Below, piece after piece: positions 49,358 to 60,828 of a stretch of 64,000 nucleotides of DNA. The notes beneath the pieces were generated by a model. It did not search any database and was not told the DNA's origin. It saw only the letters and a program-made list of their open reading frames with translations. This stretch comes from Welwitschia mirabilis. Lineage: Eukaryota > Gnetophyta > Gnetopsida > Welwitschiales. The first letter of the stretch is position 1; each line of letters opens with the position of its first letter. The position numbers and the translations under genes were made by a program. The stretch covers positions 78,011,084 to 78,075,083 of the forward strand of contig JBOZIK010000001.1 of NCBI GenBank assembly GCA_051453625.1. Direction: 5' to 3'.

Positions 49358-50747
49358 TATTGGTGAAATCCTAGTTTTGATAATTTTACTTATGAAATGT
49401 GATGTGTTTATTATGTAAATAAGTAAATTTGGAAAAATCTAATATTTTAAAAAGGATTAATCCAACTAAAATCTCAAATTTCAAGGTACTTATAAGCTTT
49501 AGCTCAAATTTCATAAAGGATAGACATAATTGACTAAAGATGTCTTTAAATGTGAGGATATCTATGAAACAAACATTTATAATATTAAAGATGTTTATAC
49601 TAAACTAAACTTCATCACACAGCCAAAGTCATCTATAATGTCAAAGATATCTATATTGAACTAAAATACTGAGATAGGTGAAATACATCTATTAAATCAA
49701 AGACATCTATACTACTTCATCTAAGGGAAGACATCTACAGATATAAAGACATCTATGATGAACTAGAACAGGTAATAGAGATGGTTTTATTTTGATGATT
49801 TATCTACATTCTAGGAAATTAGGTAATTTTTATGCCTTATATTCATGATTACTAAGGATCATAAATACAATAGTTTAAGTTTCACTGAAATCTGGATAGT
49901 TTAACCAAAGATGTCTTTCAGGGTAAGGACATCTTCCTGACAAAGATGTCTACTATTTCAAAGATGTCTATTTCAAAATTTAACAAAAAAAATTGTCATT
50001 GGATGACCAAAACTTAGTCATTTTTATCCATTTCATAGTGCTTAAATGTTTCCAATAGTTATCTCTCTAATATAAAGGGCATAAAGAGAGAAGAAAAAGA
50101 AGTGACTTGCATGGGTGATTGGAACTAGATGTAAAGCTTTTAGCAACCTATTTAAAAAAAACTAACTACTAAATACATTAATAAATCATTGGCTTTTACT
50201 ATAGCTGCATCACTCTGATCTAAAACACTTGTGAGTGGTAATGATGAGAGAAAATTCTAGGGCTTATCAAAGTAACATATTCCCAGGCTTGTTGCTTCTT
50301 TTAATATCATTGTTTATTAGCACTTAAACTATAAGGACTATCAGATTTTTAAATAGACGTGTTATAGTCCATTTCTTACTTTTATTCTTAGAATCCTTTA
50401 CTATACTTTCTAAACTATAAGGAAACCCTTGTATGGTTGTACTTATGTAGCTACTTGTAATCACATTTCTACTTTGGTTATTGTAAATCCCTACAAGGAA
50501 TAGAGTGTTGTCTTGCTAGGAGTATCTTCATTATATTAAGATTGGTAGTGCTTCAAAACCACTATTTTGTGGGTTAAGGATAACCAAGTGCATAAGAGCA
50601 AGCTACCCTCTGTGTGTGGACATATCCAAGTTAGGGAACCACATTAAATTTGATAAGGCTTTATTCTATAAACTTATATTTGTTTTCAATAGAGTTTTTA
50701 TTTGGTAGACCTCATTCACCCCTCTCATCTTAATTTAATAATCCTTA
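49358..50747 (+). repeat. 5' LTR of the copia element
   Basis: It starts TATTGGTGAAAT and aligns throughout with 59406-60828. It ends TTA where the 3' LTR has TCA. Copia LTRs usually start TG; both copies here start TA, so the change probably predates insertion. The LTR carries a dense series of GA(C/T)(G/A)TC palindromes. Confidence 0.92.
49535..49975. repeat. array of AGACGTCT-like palindromes in the 5' LTR
   Basis: About 13 occurrences of a word near AAAGACGTCTWT are spread over 49535-49775 and 49905-49975. In nearly all of them the central CpG has become TG or CA (AAAGATGTCT or AAAGACATCT). The intact form AAAGACGTCTTT survives at 59584-59595 in the 3' LTR, opposite AAAGATGTCTTT at 49535-49546 here. 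The ancestral LTR thus probably held a tandem-like series of C-box palindromes. Confidence 0.8.
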
Positions 50748-50749
50748 AG

Positions 50750-50762
50750 TGGTATCAAAGTA
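50750..50762 (+). promoter_or_regulatory. primer binding site, tRNA-Met type
   Basis: TGGTATCAAAGTA lies two bases after the 5' LTR. The usual copia site, complementary to the 3' end of initiator tRNA-Met, is TGGTATCAGAGC. It differs at two positions. Confidence 0.92.
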
Positions 50763-50789
50763 GATACTCATAAAAAGAAGTAACATCCT

Positions 50790-52560
50790 TAAGTGAACTA
50801 TCGAAGGAGTGTCATTCATCAAACCTCTAGTCTTTAATGGAATAAACTATGCCTATTGGAAGATGAGGATGCGGGAATATTCATAGTCTTATGAGTTTCA
50901 GATTTGGTAAAGGATAAAAGATGGATATTCAAAACTTACAGAAACCACAATAGATGTTACAAGAAACTCCATTGTACAAATCAAATCTCGAAGGGATTGG
51001 GAAGGTTAAAAAAAGGCAAATTTCATGTATAACTTAAAAGCAAAAAATGTTCTATACTAGCTCTTATAATGAAATAATTTAATAAAATATCTAGATGCAA
51101 AGCTATATAAAAAATATTAAATGTTCTAGTTAGAATACATGAAATAACCTCTATCATCAAGCAATCAAAACTTCTTGTCTAGACTAATTAATTTGAAAAT
51201 CTGAAGATGAACAAAGGAGAAAAAATACATGAATACTTCATAAGAGTTTCTAACATAGTAAACGCTATAAATGAGATTGATGAAAATCTTCCACAGTCTA
51301 AGTAATTCAAAAGGTTATTATATCTTTAACTCTATAATACAAGCCTAAAACAATAATCATGGAAGAATTAAGAGACTTCAACTTAATGAATATTAAATAA
51401 TTACAAAGTTTTCTAATGGCTTATGAGATGAATCTTATTTATGATGGTTCTCTAAAAGAAAAACCTATCACTCTTAAAGCTAGTAAAAATACAAGGCAAG
51501 TTTCTAAAGGAAAAATAAAAAAGAATCAAATGGAGATTACTCCAAGGGTAATATGGAAGAAGAACTTATAATCATCACAAGGTAAGTTAAAAGACCTCTA
51601 TCACAAAAGAATACTAAAAAGAAGGATTATTGTAGATAATTTAAATTTCAAGTTAGAGGTAAGTCTAAAGGTAAAACTTCTAGTAGCTCTTTCATTTCTT
51701 CTAATTTAATATTTTAAAATTAGAATGTTTGGTTTTTGAAGAACAAGGACACATAGACTCGGAGTGTCCTAGCTCTAACAGACTGTAGAAAAAAGCATAA
51801 AAGAAAGAACTCAAGAAGAAAAAAAATTATTCTTTATGGGATGGGGTGATGATGAAGATGTAACTAAAGTAGAAACATTTGATGATAAAAAATCTCATTC
51901 ATCTACATGGCCATTGTACATATCCAAAAGAAAAATGATGAAAGAAAAGAAAAATTTGAATTAGATAGTGAAGTTGAAATAGATATAAAACTTAAGATAA
52001 GTATGATTTAATTTCTAAAGAATTAATTAAGTTATAAAAGATATGTGCTAAAATGAAAAAAATTACTTCATTCTAGTAAATTATCATATGAACAAGAAAG
52101 AAGTTATTGCAATAAGTTATTATCTAAAAACTTAGCTCTTAAAGTTAATATCAGTAAACTAATGTGTGAGTTAAAGCATGCAAGATAAGAACTTACTGAT
52201 TTGAAAAGAATTAATGAGAATTTTATCTAAGGAAAAGACCTTAAACATCATGCTTAAACAATGTAAAAATCCAAATTACAAAAGTGGTTCAAGCCACAAT
52301 GAAGCCTCTACTAATACTTCCACTTCCATGTTTAACAAATGGAACTACAAGCCAAGGTATGAGCATATATTCTATACTAATAATATTATCTATTATTATT
52401 GCTATAAGTGAGATCATTATGAATTTAATTCTCCATTAAAATTCAACAATAGATATTACACTAATAGTGCTAAAAGGCCAAGAAGCGTGGTACAACATCT
52501 TATACAAGTTAAATCAAAGAAAATATGGATTCCAAAATCAAGATTAGCTCTCTTATCTTA
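50790..52560 (+). pseudogene. gag: copia gag remnant (UBN2-like capsid, zinc knuckles)
   Basis: From about 50810 the frame reads FIKPLVFNGINYAYWKMRMREY, then a broken central part. Later come MNKGEKIHEYFIRVSNIVNA and INEIDENLPQS near 51205-51300, which are typical of copia gag (FDG-NY--WK--M--- ... F--RF--I-N-L---G---P). A CCHC-type knuckle near 51725-51772 reads CLVFEEQGHIDSECP with one Cys lost, and a second decayed one lies near 52395-52435 (CYK--H---N). The capsid would package the element RNA. Stops and shifts are frequent. Confidence 0.85.
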
Positions 52561-52569
52561 GATTGCACT

Positions 52570-52930
52570 ATGAGCTATAAAGAAATATGCATGGTATATT
52601 AACAGTGAGTGTTCAAGGCATATGACTAGAGACGAATCCATATTTATAAACTTGGTAGAGGAAGATAAAGGAGTGATCATCTTTGATGATAATATAGAGG
52701 CATCTATTAAAGGTATTAAAACCATTAGAGGAGGTAATCTACCTCAGCTAAAAGATGTTTTCTTTGTAGAAGGATTGTAACATGATCTTCTGAGTATCAA
52801 TTAGTTATGCAGTGCAAAATTTTATGTTACTTTTACTAAAGATTATTATTTTATTAAAGAATATAACTCAATCAATTATTTGCTAGAATTAGAAAATCTA
52901 TAATCTACATTACTACTTTATAAGATATTT
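52570..52930 (+). pseudogene. copia aspartic protease remnant
   Basis: WYINSECSRHMTRDESIF near 52592-52645 matches the copia active-site block W-LDSGCSRHMTGD-S-F, with the catalytic DSG changed to NSE. VIIFDDN, IRGGNLPQLKDVFFVEGL and HDLLSIN follow (family V-FGD---------I----L--V--V-GL-HNLLSI-QL). It would mature the polyprotein. Integrase follows without a gap. Confidence 0.9.
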
Positions 52931-52974
52931 TTAACAAGGAAATCCAGTATCTATTAAGCACTATAGGTGAAACA

Positions 52975-54850
52975 AAGCTAAGGCACTGAAAGCTTGTGCA
53001 TGTGAAAAAAGAATTGCTTAAAATCTTGTCTTTAAAATATATAATAAGAGGACTTCCTAAGTTACAAATCTTTGATGATTAGATTTATGAGGCATGTTAG
53101 ATAGAAAATCAAATTAAGGTAAGTTTTGGTAAGAAAAACACTATTACAACCAAACATCCTTTAGATCGTTTACATCTTGATATTGGTGGTCCATCTTCCA
53201 TGGAAAGCCTTAATTAAAAAAAAAATGTTATCTAACTGTTGTTAATGATTACATTTGCTTTACATGGGTAGCCTTTCTTACACACAAGGATGAGGCATTT
53301 AACATTTTCTCTAAGTTATGTATTAGGTTATAGAATTAAAAGAGATGCAAGATTAAGATAATAAGATGTAATAATGGCATAGAATTTAAAAATGAAAGGT
53401 TTAGAAATTTTTATAAATAATTGGATATTCTTCACTAATTCTNNNNNNNNNNNNNNNNNNNNNNNNNNNNNNNNNNNNNNNNNNNNNNNNNNNNNNNNNN
53501 NNNNNNNNNNNNNNNNNNNNNNNNNNNNNNNNNNNNNNNNNNNNNNNNNNNNNNNNNNNNNNNNNNNNNNNNNNNNNNNNNNNNNNNNNNNNNNNNNNNN
53601 NNNNNNNNNNNNNNNNNNNNNNNNNNNNNNNNNNNNNNNNNNNNNNNNNNNNNNNNNNNNNNNNNNNNNNNNNNNNNNNNNNNNNNNNNNNNNNNNNNNN
53701 NNNNNNNNNNNNNNNNNNNNNNNNNNNNNNNNNNNNNNNNNNNNNNNNNNNNNNNNNNNNNNNNNNNNNNNNNNNNNNNNNNNNNNNNNNNNNNNNNNNN
53801 NNNNNNNNNNNNNNNNNNNNNNNNNNNNNNNNNNNNNNNNNNNNNNNNNNNNNNNNNNNNNNNNNNNNNNNNNNNNNNNNNNNNNNNNNNNNNNNNNNNN
53901 NNNNNNNNNNNNNNNNNNNNNNNNNNNNNNNNNNNNNNNNNNNNNNNNNNNNNNNNNNNNNNNNNNNNNNNNNNNNNNNNNNNNNNNNNNNNNNNNNNNN
54001 NNNNNNNNNNNNNNNNNNNNNNNNNNNNNNNNNNNNNNNNNNNNNNNNNNNNNNNNNNNNNNNNNNNNNNNNNNNNNNNNNNNNNNNNNNNNNNNNNNNN
54101 NNNNNNNNNNNNNNNNNNNNNNNNNNNNNNNNNNNNNNNNNNNNNNNNNNNNNNNNNNNNNNNNNNNNNNNNNNNNNNNNNNNNNNNNNNNNNNNNNNNN
54201 NNNNNNNNNNNNNNNNNNNNNNNNNNNNNNNNNNNNNNNNNNNNNNNNNNNNNNNNNNNNNNNNNNNNNNNNNNNNNNNNNNNNNNNNNNNNNNNNNNNN
54301 NNNNNNNNNNNNNNNNNNNNNNNNNNNNNNNNNNNNNNNNNNNNNNNNNNNNNNNNNNNNNNNNNNNNNNATAAATAATTGGATATTCTTCACTAATTCT
54401 CTACATCAAGAACTCCACAACAAAATGAAGTTGCTAGAAAAAAAGAAATGAGAAAAATAATGATGCATGATAAATAGGTTTCATATCATTTCTTGAGAGA
54501 AGCCATTAACAATGCATGTTATATTTCCAATAGAGTTCTAGTAAGATACTTTACTTCCAAAATTTCATATGAATTATTGTCTGGTAAGAAACCCTCAATA
54601 ATTTATTTTCATTTTTTTGGCTCAAAGTGTTTTATTTTAAATGAAAATGTTAAGCTAGGAAAATTCAATTCCAAAGTTGATAATAGAATTTTTTAAGGCT
54701 ACTCCATGGTCAGTAAAGTCTATCAAGTATTTAATAATAGAAGTCATGTAGTATAGAAAACTATAAATGTCAAAATAGATGATACTAATTCAACTTCTAT
54801 TTGTATGCGAGATGACTATTCTCCCACATAACTTGATCAATTATCAAATA
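52975..54850 (+). pseudogene. copia integrase remnant
   Basis: Blocks in order: the pre-integrase stretch LVHVKKELLKILSLKYI and RGLPKL near 52990-53065; the zinc-region remains EAC-IENQIKVSFGKKN; HPLDRLHLDIGGPSSMESL near 53157-53213 (family PLELLH-DLFGP---SLGG), with the first core Asp in view; then, after the N run, H-ELHNKMKLLEKKK near 54405-54450 (family TPQQNGVVERKNR). The frame at 54493-54696 reads REAINNACYISNRVLV, then TSKISYELLSGKKPSIIYFH and FFGSKCFILN, very close to copia integrase ends. Stops occur throughout. Confidence 0.9.
53443..54370. other. N gap that is probably artefactual
   Basis: A run of 928 N. The 30 bases before it (53413-53442) and the 30 bases after it (54371-54400) are identical, both starting ATAAATAATTGGATATTC. 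This is what two overlapping contigs look like when a scaffolder places a gap instead of merging them. In copia integrase the two flanks are also neighbours, so nothing need be missing. Confidence 0.9.
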
Positions 54851-55129
54851 ATCCTCAAGCACATTTAAATAGTATAGAGAAGAAAGAGTAAGAAGTAGAT
54901 AAGAAAACCTCTTCGAACATGATTAGACCAAAGAGAATCCATTCTACAAGTAATATCATAGGTAGTTTGTATAGTGATATTCAAAGACAAAGCCATACTA
55001 AATAATTTTATTTATTTGCAGCATATATGTCAAGGTAAAATCCAAAACATTCAATAAAGTAGAAAGTAGTAAATATTAGATACTAGTAATGTTTTAAAAG
55101 TTGCAATGTCTAGGAACTTACTCCAAGGC

Positions 55130-55860
55130 CATCCAAAAGACCTGTTATTGGCACAGAATGGGTCTTTAAAAACAAAACAGATGATAATGGTAATTTCATT
55201 AGAAATAAATTAAGGTTAGTAGCAAAATGGTATAACTAATAAGAAGGCATAAACTTTGAAGAAACCTTTGCACCTATAGCTCATATAGAATCTATAAGAA
55301 TGACTTTAGCCTTTACTTGTATTAAAGGATTTAGACTCTATCAAAGGGATGTAAAAAGTGCATTTTTAAATGGAGTGCTTGAAGAGGTAGGCTATATTAA
55401 GAAATATAAAGGATTTACTAACTCTTATAATATAGACTATGTTTACAAATTGAAAATGTCTCTTAATGATTTTAAACAAGCACCTAGAGCTTGGTATGAG
55501 AAACTCTCAAGCCATCTAATAGAAAATGATTTAAAAGAGGTACATCTAATGTTACAATATTCATTAAAAGGAATGGTAAGGGTTTTAGTATTGTACACAT
55601 ATATGTGGATGAGATTGTTTTTGGTGCTACTAATAAATTGTTATGTGAGAAGTTTGCTAAGATTATGTAGGATGAATTTGAAATGAATCTCATGGGAGAG
55701 ATGAGAAACTTATTGGGACTTCAAGTGATGTAACACAAATAAGATACATTGATTTCTCAAACTAAATATGTTAAAAAATTGCTCTTTAAGTATGGCTTAT
55801 ATGATTATAATGCTAAAGATATCCTAATGAGCCAAAGCACTAAACCAGATAAAGATAAGC
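55130..55860 (+). pseudogene. copia reverse transcriptase remnant
   Basis: PVIGTEWVFKNKTDDNGNFI near 55140-55200 is the copia start block (IGT-WVF-NK-DE-G---RNK-RLVA-GY-Q). NFEETFAPIAHIESIRM follows near 55252. The open frame at 55300-55686 reads LAFTCIKGFRLYQRDVKSAF, LNGVLEEVGY, FTNSYNIDYVYKLKMSLNDF and KQAPRAWYEKLSSHL. The catalytic IYVDE-VFGATN block is near 55600-55630, with DD changed to DE, followed by EFEMNLMGEM and LLGLQV. It is the best-kept part of the element but has frameshifts and stops. Confidence 0.93.
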
Positions 55861-56590
55861 ATGATAAGAAGGTTGAGTAGAAGTTGTATAGAGGTATGAT
55901 TAGTAGTTTATTATATCTTATTACTAGTATACTTGATATTATTTTAAGTATAGGGATTTATGCTCATTATCAAAGTAATCTTAGAGAATCACATCTTATG
56001 ATAGTTAAAAGAATTTTTCACTATCTAAAAGATATTACTAATTGGGACATTTGGCATTTAAAGAACTCCTAACTTAATTTAGTTGATTAGTGTAATGTTG
56101 ATTAGGAAGGATGTAAGGATAATAAAAGAATCACTAGTGGAAGTTACTTTTTGCTTAGACATTATTTGGTGTTTTGGAGTAGCAAAAAGCAAAAATAAAC
56201 TACTCTCTCAACTATTGAGGCTGAATACATCATTGTTGAAAGTTCATGTGCTCAGTTACTTTGGATGAAGCAAATATTAAAATATTTTGGACTATCCATG
56301 GGAAGCACTCCCATTTTTTGTGATAATAAAAGTGATATCAATATATCAAAGGATTCTATTCAGCATTCAAGAATCAAACATGTTGAGATCAAATATCATT
56401 TTCTTAGAGAGCATGTCCAAAAAAAGGGTATTATGATAGAATACGTCAATACCAATGTTAACTCACTGATGTTTTTTTTTAAATTATTAAGTGGTGATAA
56501 GTTTGTTAGATTGTGCAAGAACTTAGGGATTAGACTTTGTCTAATCAAATAAGTCATTAGGAAATCTCTCTCAAAATTTGAACTCCGCAT
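55861..56590 (+). pseudogene. copia RNase H remnant
   Basis: YRGMISSLLYLITSILDIIL then ESHLMIVKRIFHYLK near 55884-56030 match the copia block YR--IGSLLYLT-SRPDI ... ESHL-AVKRI-RYLK. WSSKK- and STAEAEY-like blocks appear broken near 56170-56240. The frame at 56265-56552 reads PIFCDNKSDINISKDSIQHS and RIKHVEIKYHFLREHV, nearly the family form. It ends near 56550 with KFVRLCKNLGI. Pol ends here. Confidence 0.92.
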
Positions 56591-56719
56591 TATGATATTC
56601 TTGAGTTGAGATTATAGTTAGACCTTAAACTAGTAGATTATATGATTTTATTTTTTTTCTTTGATATGATAGCTAACCATGATGTTAGCTATAGAAAATT
56701 TCAAAGTTTTTTCATATTT

Positions 56720-57010
56720 TATAAAGACATTTTTAAGGTAAAGACATCTATCATGAAGACATCTTCAGAATGTAGATGTCTCAATAGTAGATGTCTTTCT
56801 ATGTTACATGTCTTTATATGTCAAACATCTTTGAATGTCAAGTATGTTTTATTTAATTCTTTAAAGTAGATGTTTTTAGATATTTAGATGTTTTTATGGT
56901 ATATAGTTAATTCATAAATTTTACTATCAGAAGATGTCTTTTACTAAGATACATTTCTAACTTCGTCATTTGAGATGTCTTTCAATTGAAAGATGTCTTT
57001 TAAGAACTAT
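56720..57010. repeat. post-pol array of GATGTC/GACATC palindrome derivatives
   Basis: Over a dozen words such as AAGACATCT, AGATGTCT and ACATGTCTTT lie just after RNase H. They are the same GACGTC-derived word found in both LTRs, again with the CpG decayed to TG or CA. Copies occur in both halves around 56730-56840 and 56930-57000. Confidence 0.8.
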
Positions 57011-57059
57011 ATTAGAAAATAAAACACATGCCAAAAATGAGTGTTTTGACACTTTTTAT

Positions 57060-59280
57060 TTAACAAATGGATCACCATCTATTATTTCAATTCTCCACTT
57101 AGTACATATCCCTCTTAGAGTTCTTTTTTAGCTTGATTTTTCTTAGATCTCTTACAATATACATCTTGCATTTGGAAGAAGTCTTCATAGCTAGTATAAC
57201 ATGTGCTCTTTTCTTAAAAAAATGCTTCTTTTTTACTAATTCTCTTACATTTCTTATTAGAATTTTATTTATTCTTATCTTTTTCTTTGAAAATGATGAG
57301 GAGGAAGCCCTTTAGTGCCTCGAAGAATAAGGAACCTATTACAAAAATCCATAGACTATAGTATGAGCCATAGTTCTATCATGAATCAACTAGAAAACTT
57401 TTTAAAACCTAAACAAGAAACTCCATTAGTGCAGAATGGACTCTTATATTCCAAAAGCACAAGAAAAATTAGCTTATCACTTATTTCTTATGTCTTGATT
57501 AAAACATGGTAGTCTAATTAGAGTAAGGCATTCTATATTTCCTTTTCAGGGAATTCTATGGTAATATTCATGAGATGGATGATAGCACTAGGACTTTTCA
57601 AACTCAAGCATGAGGTACTTCTCTATTTCTTACATCTATTTTATAAATTTCATGCTTGATATAGATTATCCAAAGCTTTTACAATTATATATGCATTCTT
57701 TTAAAGATATTTTACATGCCACTCCATTCACATTTTATAATGTTCATTGAGTAAGGCACTATTTGGGCATTTGAGGATGAATTTTTATAAAAATATACAA
57801 TGCAATGATATGGTACCAGATGCTTTTATTTGAAGTCTAATTACCTTCTATAACATCATTGTTTAGGGAGGTAGCTATAACTATTATAACCCAATGTAGA
57901 CTTTTTGGTTATTGTATTCTCATAGGGATGAAGATTAATCTTGGATCTATTTTATGTATGGATACTGTTATTCTTTTTCATAAGTATCAAACCTTAAATT
58001 ATCCTTGCTTGTTTAGCTTGATTATAAGAAATGCAGCATCTTAGTGCCACAAGTTAACCTCATTCATCCTAAAAATCCACTTTCAGAGTTTAGTAAGAAA
58101 CAATGAGTACTAGTACTAGTAGGTGAAGGCACAAATAGGAGACCTTCTAAGGCATGATTTTAGTGCTCTTACTCTTTAGCTATTTCCAATTCATCATTGA
58201 TAGGAAGGGGTCTTAAGGCTATTACTAAGATAATAGGAAATATTAGACGAACTCTCTTATGGTTGAAGAAGCATTATTATGTAGCCAGTGAGGGAGAGGC
58301 TCCTATAAGAACTTGGGAATCCATGGGTACTTCCTCTTGGTCTAATTTAAAATGGGAATCAAAGGTAGAGGCACCTCTAGTACCTCTTATTATAAGTTAT
58401 GATTTAAACTATGTAGAATATTTTAATTCTTCAAATTCCATAACAGAAGAGGCATGGGTATAGGGGGAGCACCAGACTCTAATATAGATATAAAGAAAGC
58501 ATCAAGCTCTAGCATAGGAATAAGGGAAGCAGCAGATGAACTCCAAGAGTTCTAATGTCCATTCTCATTTTTTTGTAGGCCTTGTTACAAATTACCCATG
58601 CACTGTCCTACATGGCCCTCATCTCCATCTCATCCACCATCTCCACCTCGCCCTTCTTCTCCACCACCACCTCTCACAATTCCCATCTATGCTCCACCTC
58701 TCAGTGTTACTCCACCCTTAGCTTATGGTTTTACTAAGATAGCTACTACTAGCTTGTTTTCCACTTTCATTACCCCTTAGACATACTCATGTATGAGGAG
58801 ACAGATCTCTCAGAGCTAAGTTAAATCATCATAGTGACCATCTAGGAAGTAGAACACACCTTCATCCACCTCTTGTTCTTTGTACATCATCAAGACTTCT
58901 ACCACTAGGGATGGTGATGATGATAGTGATGATGTAGAAGATGGCACTCAGTATAAGAATGACTCAAATCTTAGTGACTAGCTTCTTTTGTGTTATCCAA
59001 AAATAGGTAGAAGATGCGTAAATTAGATTGGATACTATTGAACATCTTGTATGAGTTTGGAAAATGTGAACTTGAGATAGATGGATTGGAACTCCTATGA
59101 GTTATATCATTGTTTATGGTTACTATCTATTATTTATACATACTTCATGATCTTTTATTTTCTATTGCTATTTTTCCTTATATGCAATACACTTTATACT
59201 TCACATGTGTTTAATAACTTCTTTTTTACTATTTTGCAAATGATTATGTGTGGTAAACAAATATTTTTCAACTATTAAAA
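57060..59280 (+). pseudogene. extra post-pol region, Sirevirus-type third gene remnant
   Basis: Open segments occur at 57315-57512 (PRRIRNLLQKSIDYSMSHSS), 57859-58044 and 58197-58463 (a basic stretch with GRGLKAITKIIGNIRRTL). A proline-rich frame lies at 58598-58780 (PSHPPSPPRPSSPPPPL). In the Sirevirus lineage a third open frame, sometimes called envelope-like, lies between pol and the 3' LTR, often with proline-rich parts. No membrane fusion or glycoprotein motif is visible here and I cannot align it to a named family. It is broken by several stops and its function is unknown. Confidence 0.55.
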
Positions 59281-59391
59281 TCTATATCATGTCTCATGCA
59301 CTACATTATGTTCCCTCTTAAACTAAGTTATCTCAAGTCAATTTATAAAACAAGTTGCACTGCTAATATTTTCTAAGTTTTAAACATTATT

Positions 59392-59404
59392 AAAAAGGGA
59401 GAGA
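59392..59404 (+). promoter_or_regulatory. polypurine tract of the copia element
   Basis: AAAAAGGGAGAGA, followed by one T and the 3' LTR start TATTGG. It is a typical copia plus-strand primer site. Confidence 0.88.
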
Positions 59405-59405
59405 T

Positions 59406-60828
59406 TATTGGTGAAATTTCAATTTTGATAATTCCACTTGCTAAATGTAATGTATCTATTGTATAGACAGGTAAACTTAGAAAACACTAAAATTGCAAAA
59501 ATAATCAATCTAGCTAAAATCTCAAAGTTTAAAGTACTCAGAAGCTTTAGCTCAAATTTTGTAAAGGATAAACACAATTGACTAAAGACGTCTTTAAATG
59601 TAAAGATGTCTGTGGAACATACATCTACAATATCAAAGACATCTATACTACACTATACTTTGTTACACAACCAAAGTCATTTACAATGTTAGAGATGTCT
59701 ATGTTAAACTAGGATGCTGAGATAGGTAAAAAAATAAATCAAGTTAAAGATGTCTATATTGCTTCATTAGATGGAAGATGTCTATAGAATTAAAGACATC
59801 TATGCTAAACTAGAAGAAGTGATAGAGATAATTTATATTTTAATGATTTCTTAACATTCTAGAGAATCAATGAAATTTTACACCTTAGATTCATGATCAC
59901 TATAATTCATAGATATAGAAGTTTAAGTTTCACTAGAATCTAGAAAGTTTAACCAAAGACATCTTTTATGGTAAAGACATATTGCCTAATAAATATGTCT
60001 ACCATTTCAAAAACATCTATTATAAAAATTATACAAATAAATAAATACTTGTTGAATGGATAAAACTTAATTATTTATATTCATTGCATAGAATTTAAAT
60101 GTTTTTAAATGGATATCTCTCTAGAGTAAAGGCAATAAGTATATCAAAAGATATAAAGGGCATAAAGAGAGAAGAATAAAAAGTAACTCACATGAGTGAT
60201 TGGAACTAGATGTGAAGCTTTTAGCTATCTCTTTTAAAAATACTAACTGGTGAATACATTACTAAATTATTTTCTCTTACTATAGCTACATCACTCTGAT
60301 CTAAAACACTTATGGGTGAAAACAATGAGAGAGAACTCAAACACTCATCAAAGTAACATCTTTTTAGGCTTGTTGCTTCTTTTGATATCGTTTTTTATTG
60401 GCACTTAAATCATAAAGACTATTAGATTTTTGAATACACATATTATAATCCATTTCTTACTTTAATTCTTAGGATTCCTTGTTAGGGTTTTTAAATTATA
60501 ATTTAACCCTTATATGGATGTATTTCTATAAATGTTTGTTAGCATATTTTTACTTTCATTATTATAAATCCCTAAAGGGAAGAGCATGCTATCTTACGAG
60601 GAGCATCTTAGTTGTATGTAAGATTAGTGGTAGTCCAAAACCACTATTTTATAGGTTAAGAATATTTAAAAGTATGAGAAAAAGATACCCTATATGCATG
60701 AATCTACTCAGGTTGGGGAACTGTATTAAATCTACTAAGGTTTTATTATGTAAATTTTAATTTCTTTTTAGCAAAGTTTTTATTTGGTAGATCTCATTCA
60801 CCCCTCCCCTCTGATTTAATGATCTTCA
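59406..60828 (+). repeat. 3' LTR of the copia element
   Basis: It starts TATTGGTGAAATT and ends TTCA, and aligns with 49358-50747. It has its own set of about 13 palindrome words at 59584-60020, one of them intact (AAAGACGTCTTT, 59584-59595). Conserved CTCATTCACCCCTC near the end matches the end of Sirevirus LTRs. Confidence 0.92.

Larger units (their letters stand above)
49358..60828 (+). mobile_element. Sirevirus-like Ty1/copia element, complete but dead
   Basis: An 11.5-kb element with two LTRs of about 1.4 kb, a 5-bp target duplication, a tRNA-Met primer site, a polypurine tract, and gag, protease, integrase, RT and RNase H in copia order. About 2.8 kb of extra sequence after pol includes a proline-rich frame. 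Long LTRs, a long post-pol region, gag with a UBN2-like core and palindrome-rich non-coding DNA are features of the Sirevirus lineage. All frames carry stops, and the LTRs differ at many sites, so the insertion is old. Confidence 0.92.

Noticed and set aside
53392-54393. Frames of 328-330 codons on both strands
   Set aside because: They consist of N; the real content is copia integrase on the plus strand, and the gap seems spurious.
55484-55693. Minus-strand open frame
   Set aside because: Shadow of the copia reverse transcriptase on the plus strand.
56396-56590. Minus-strand open frame
   Set aside because: Shadow of the copia RNase H.
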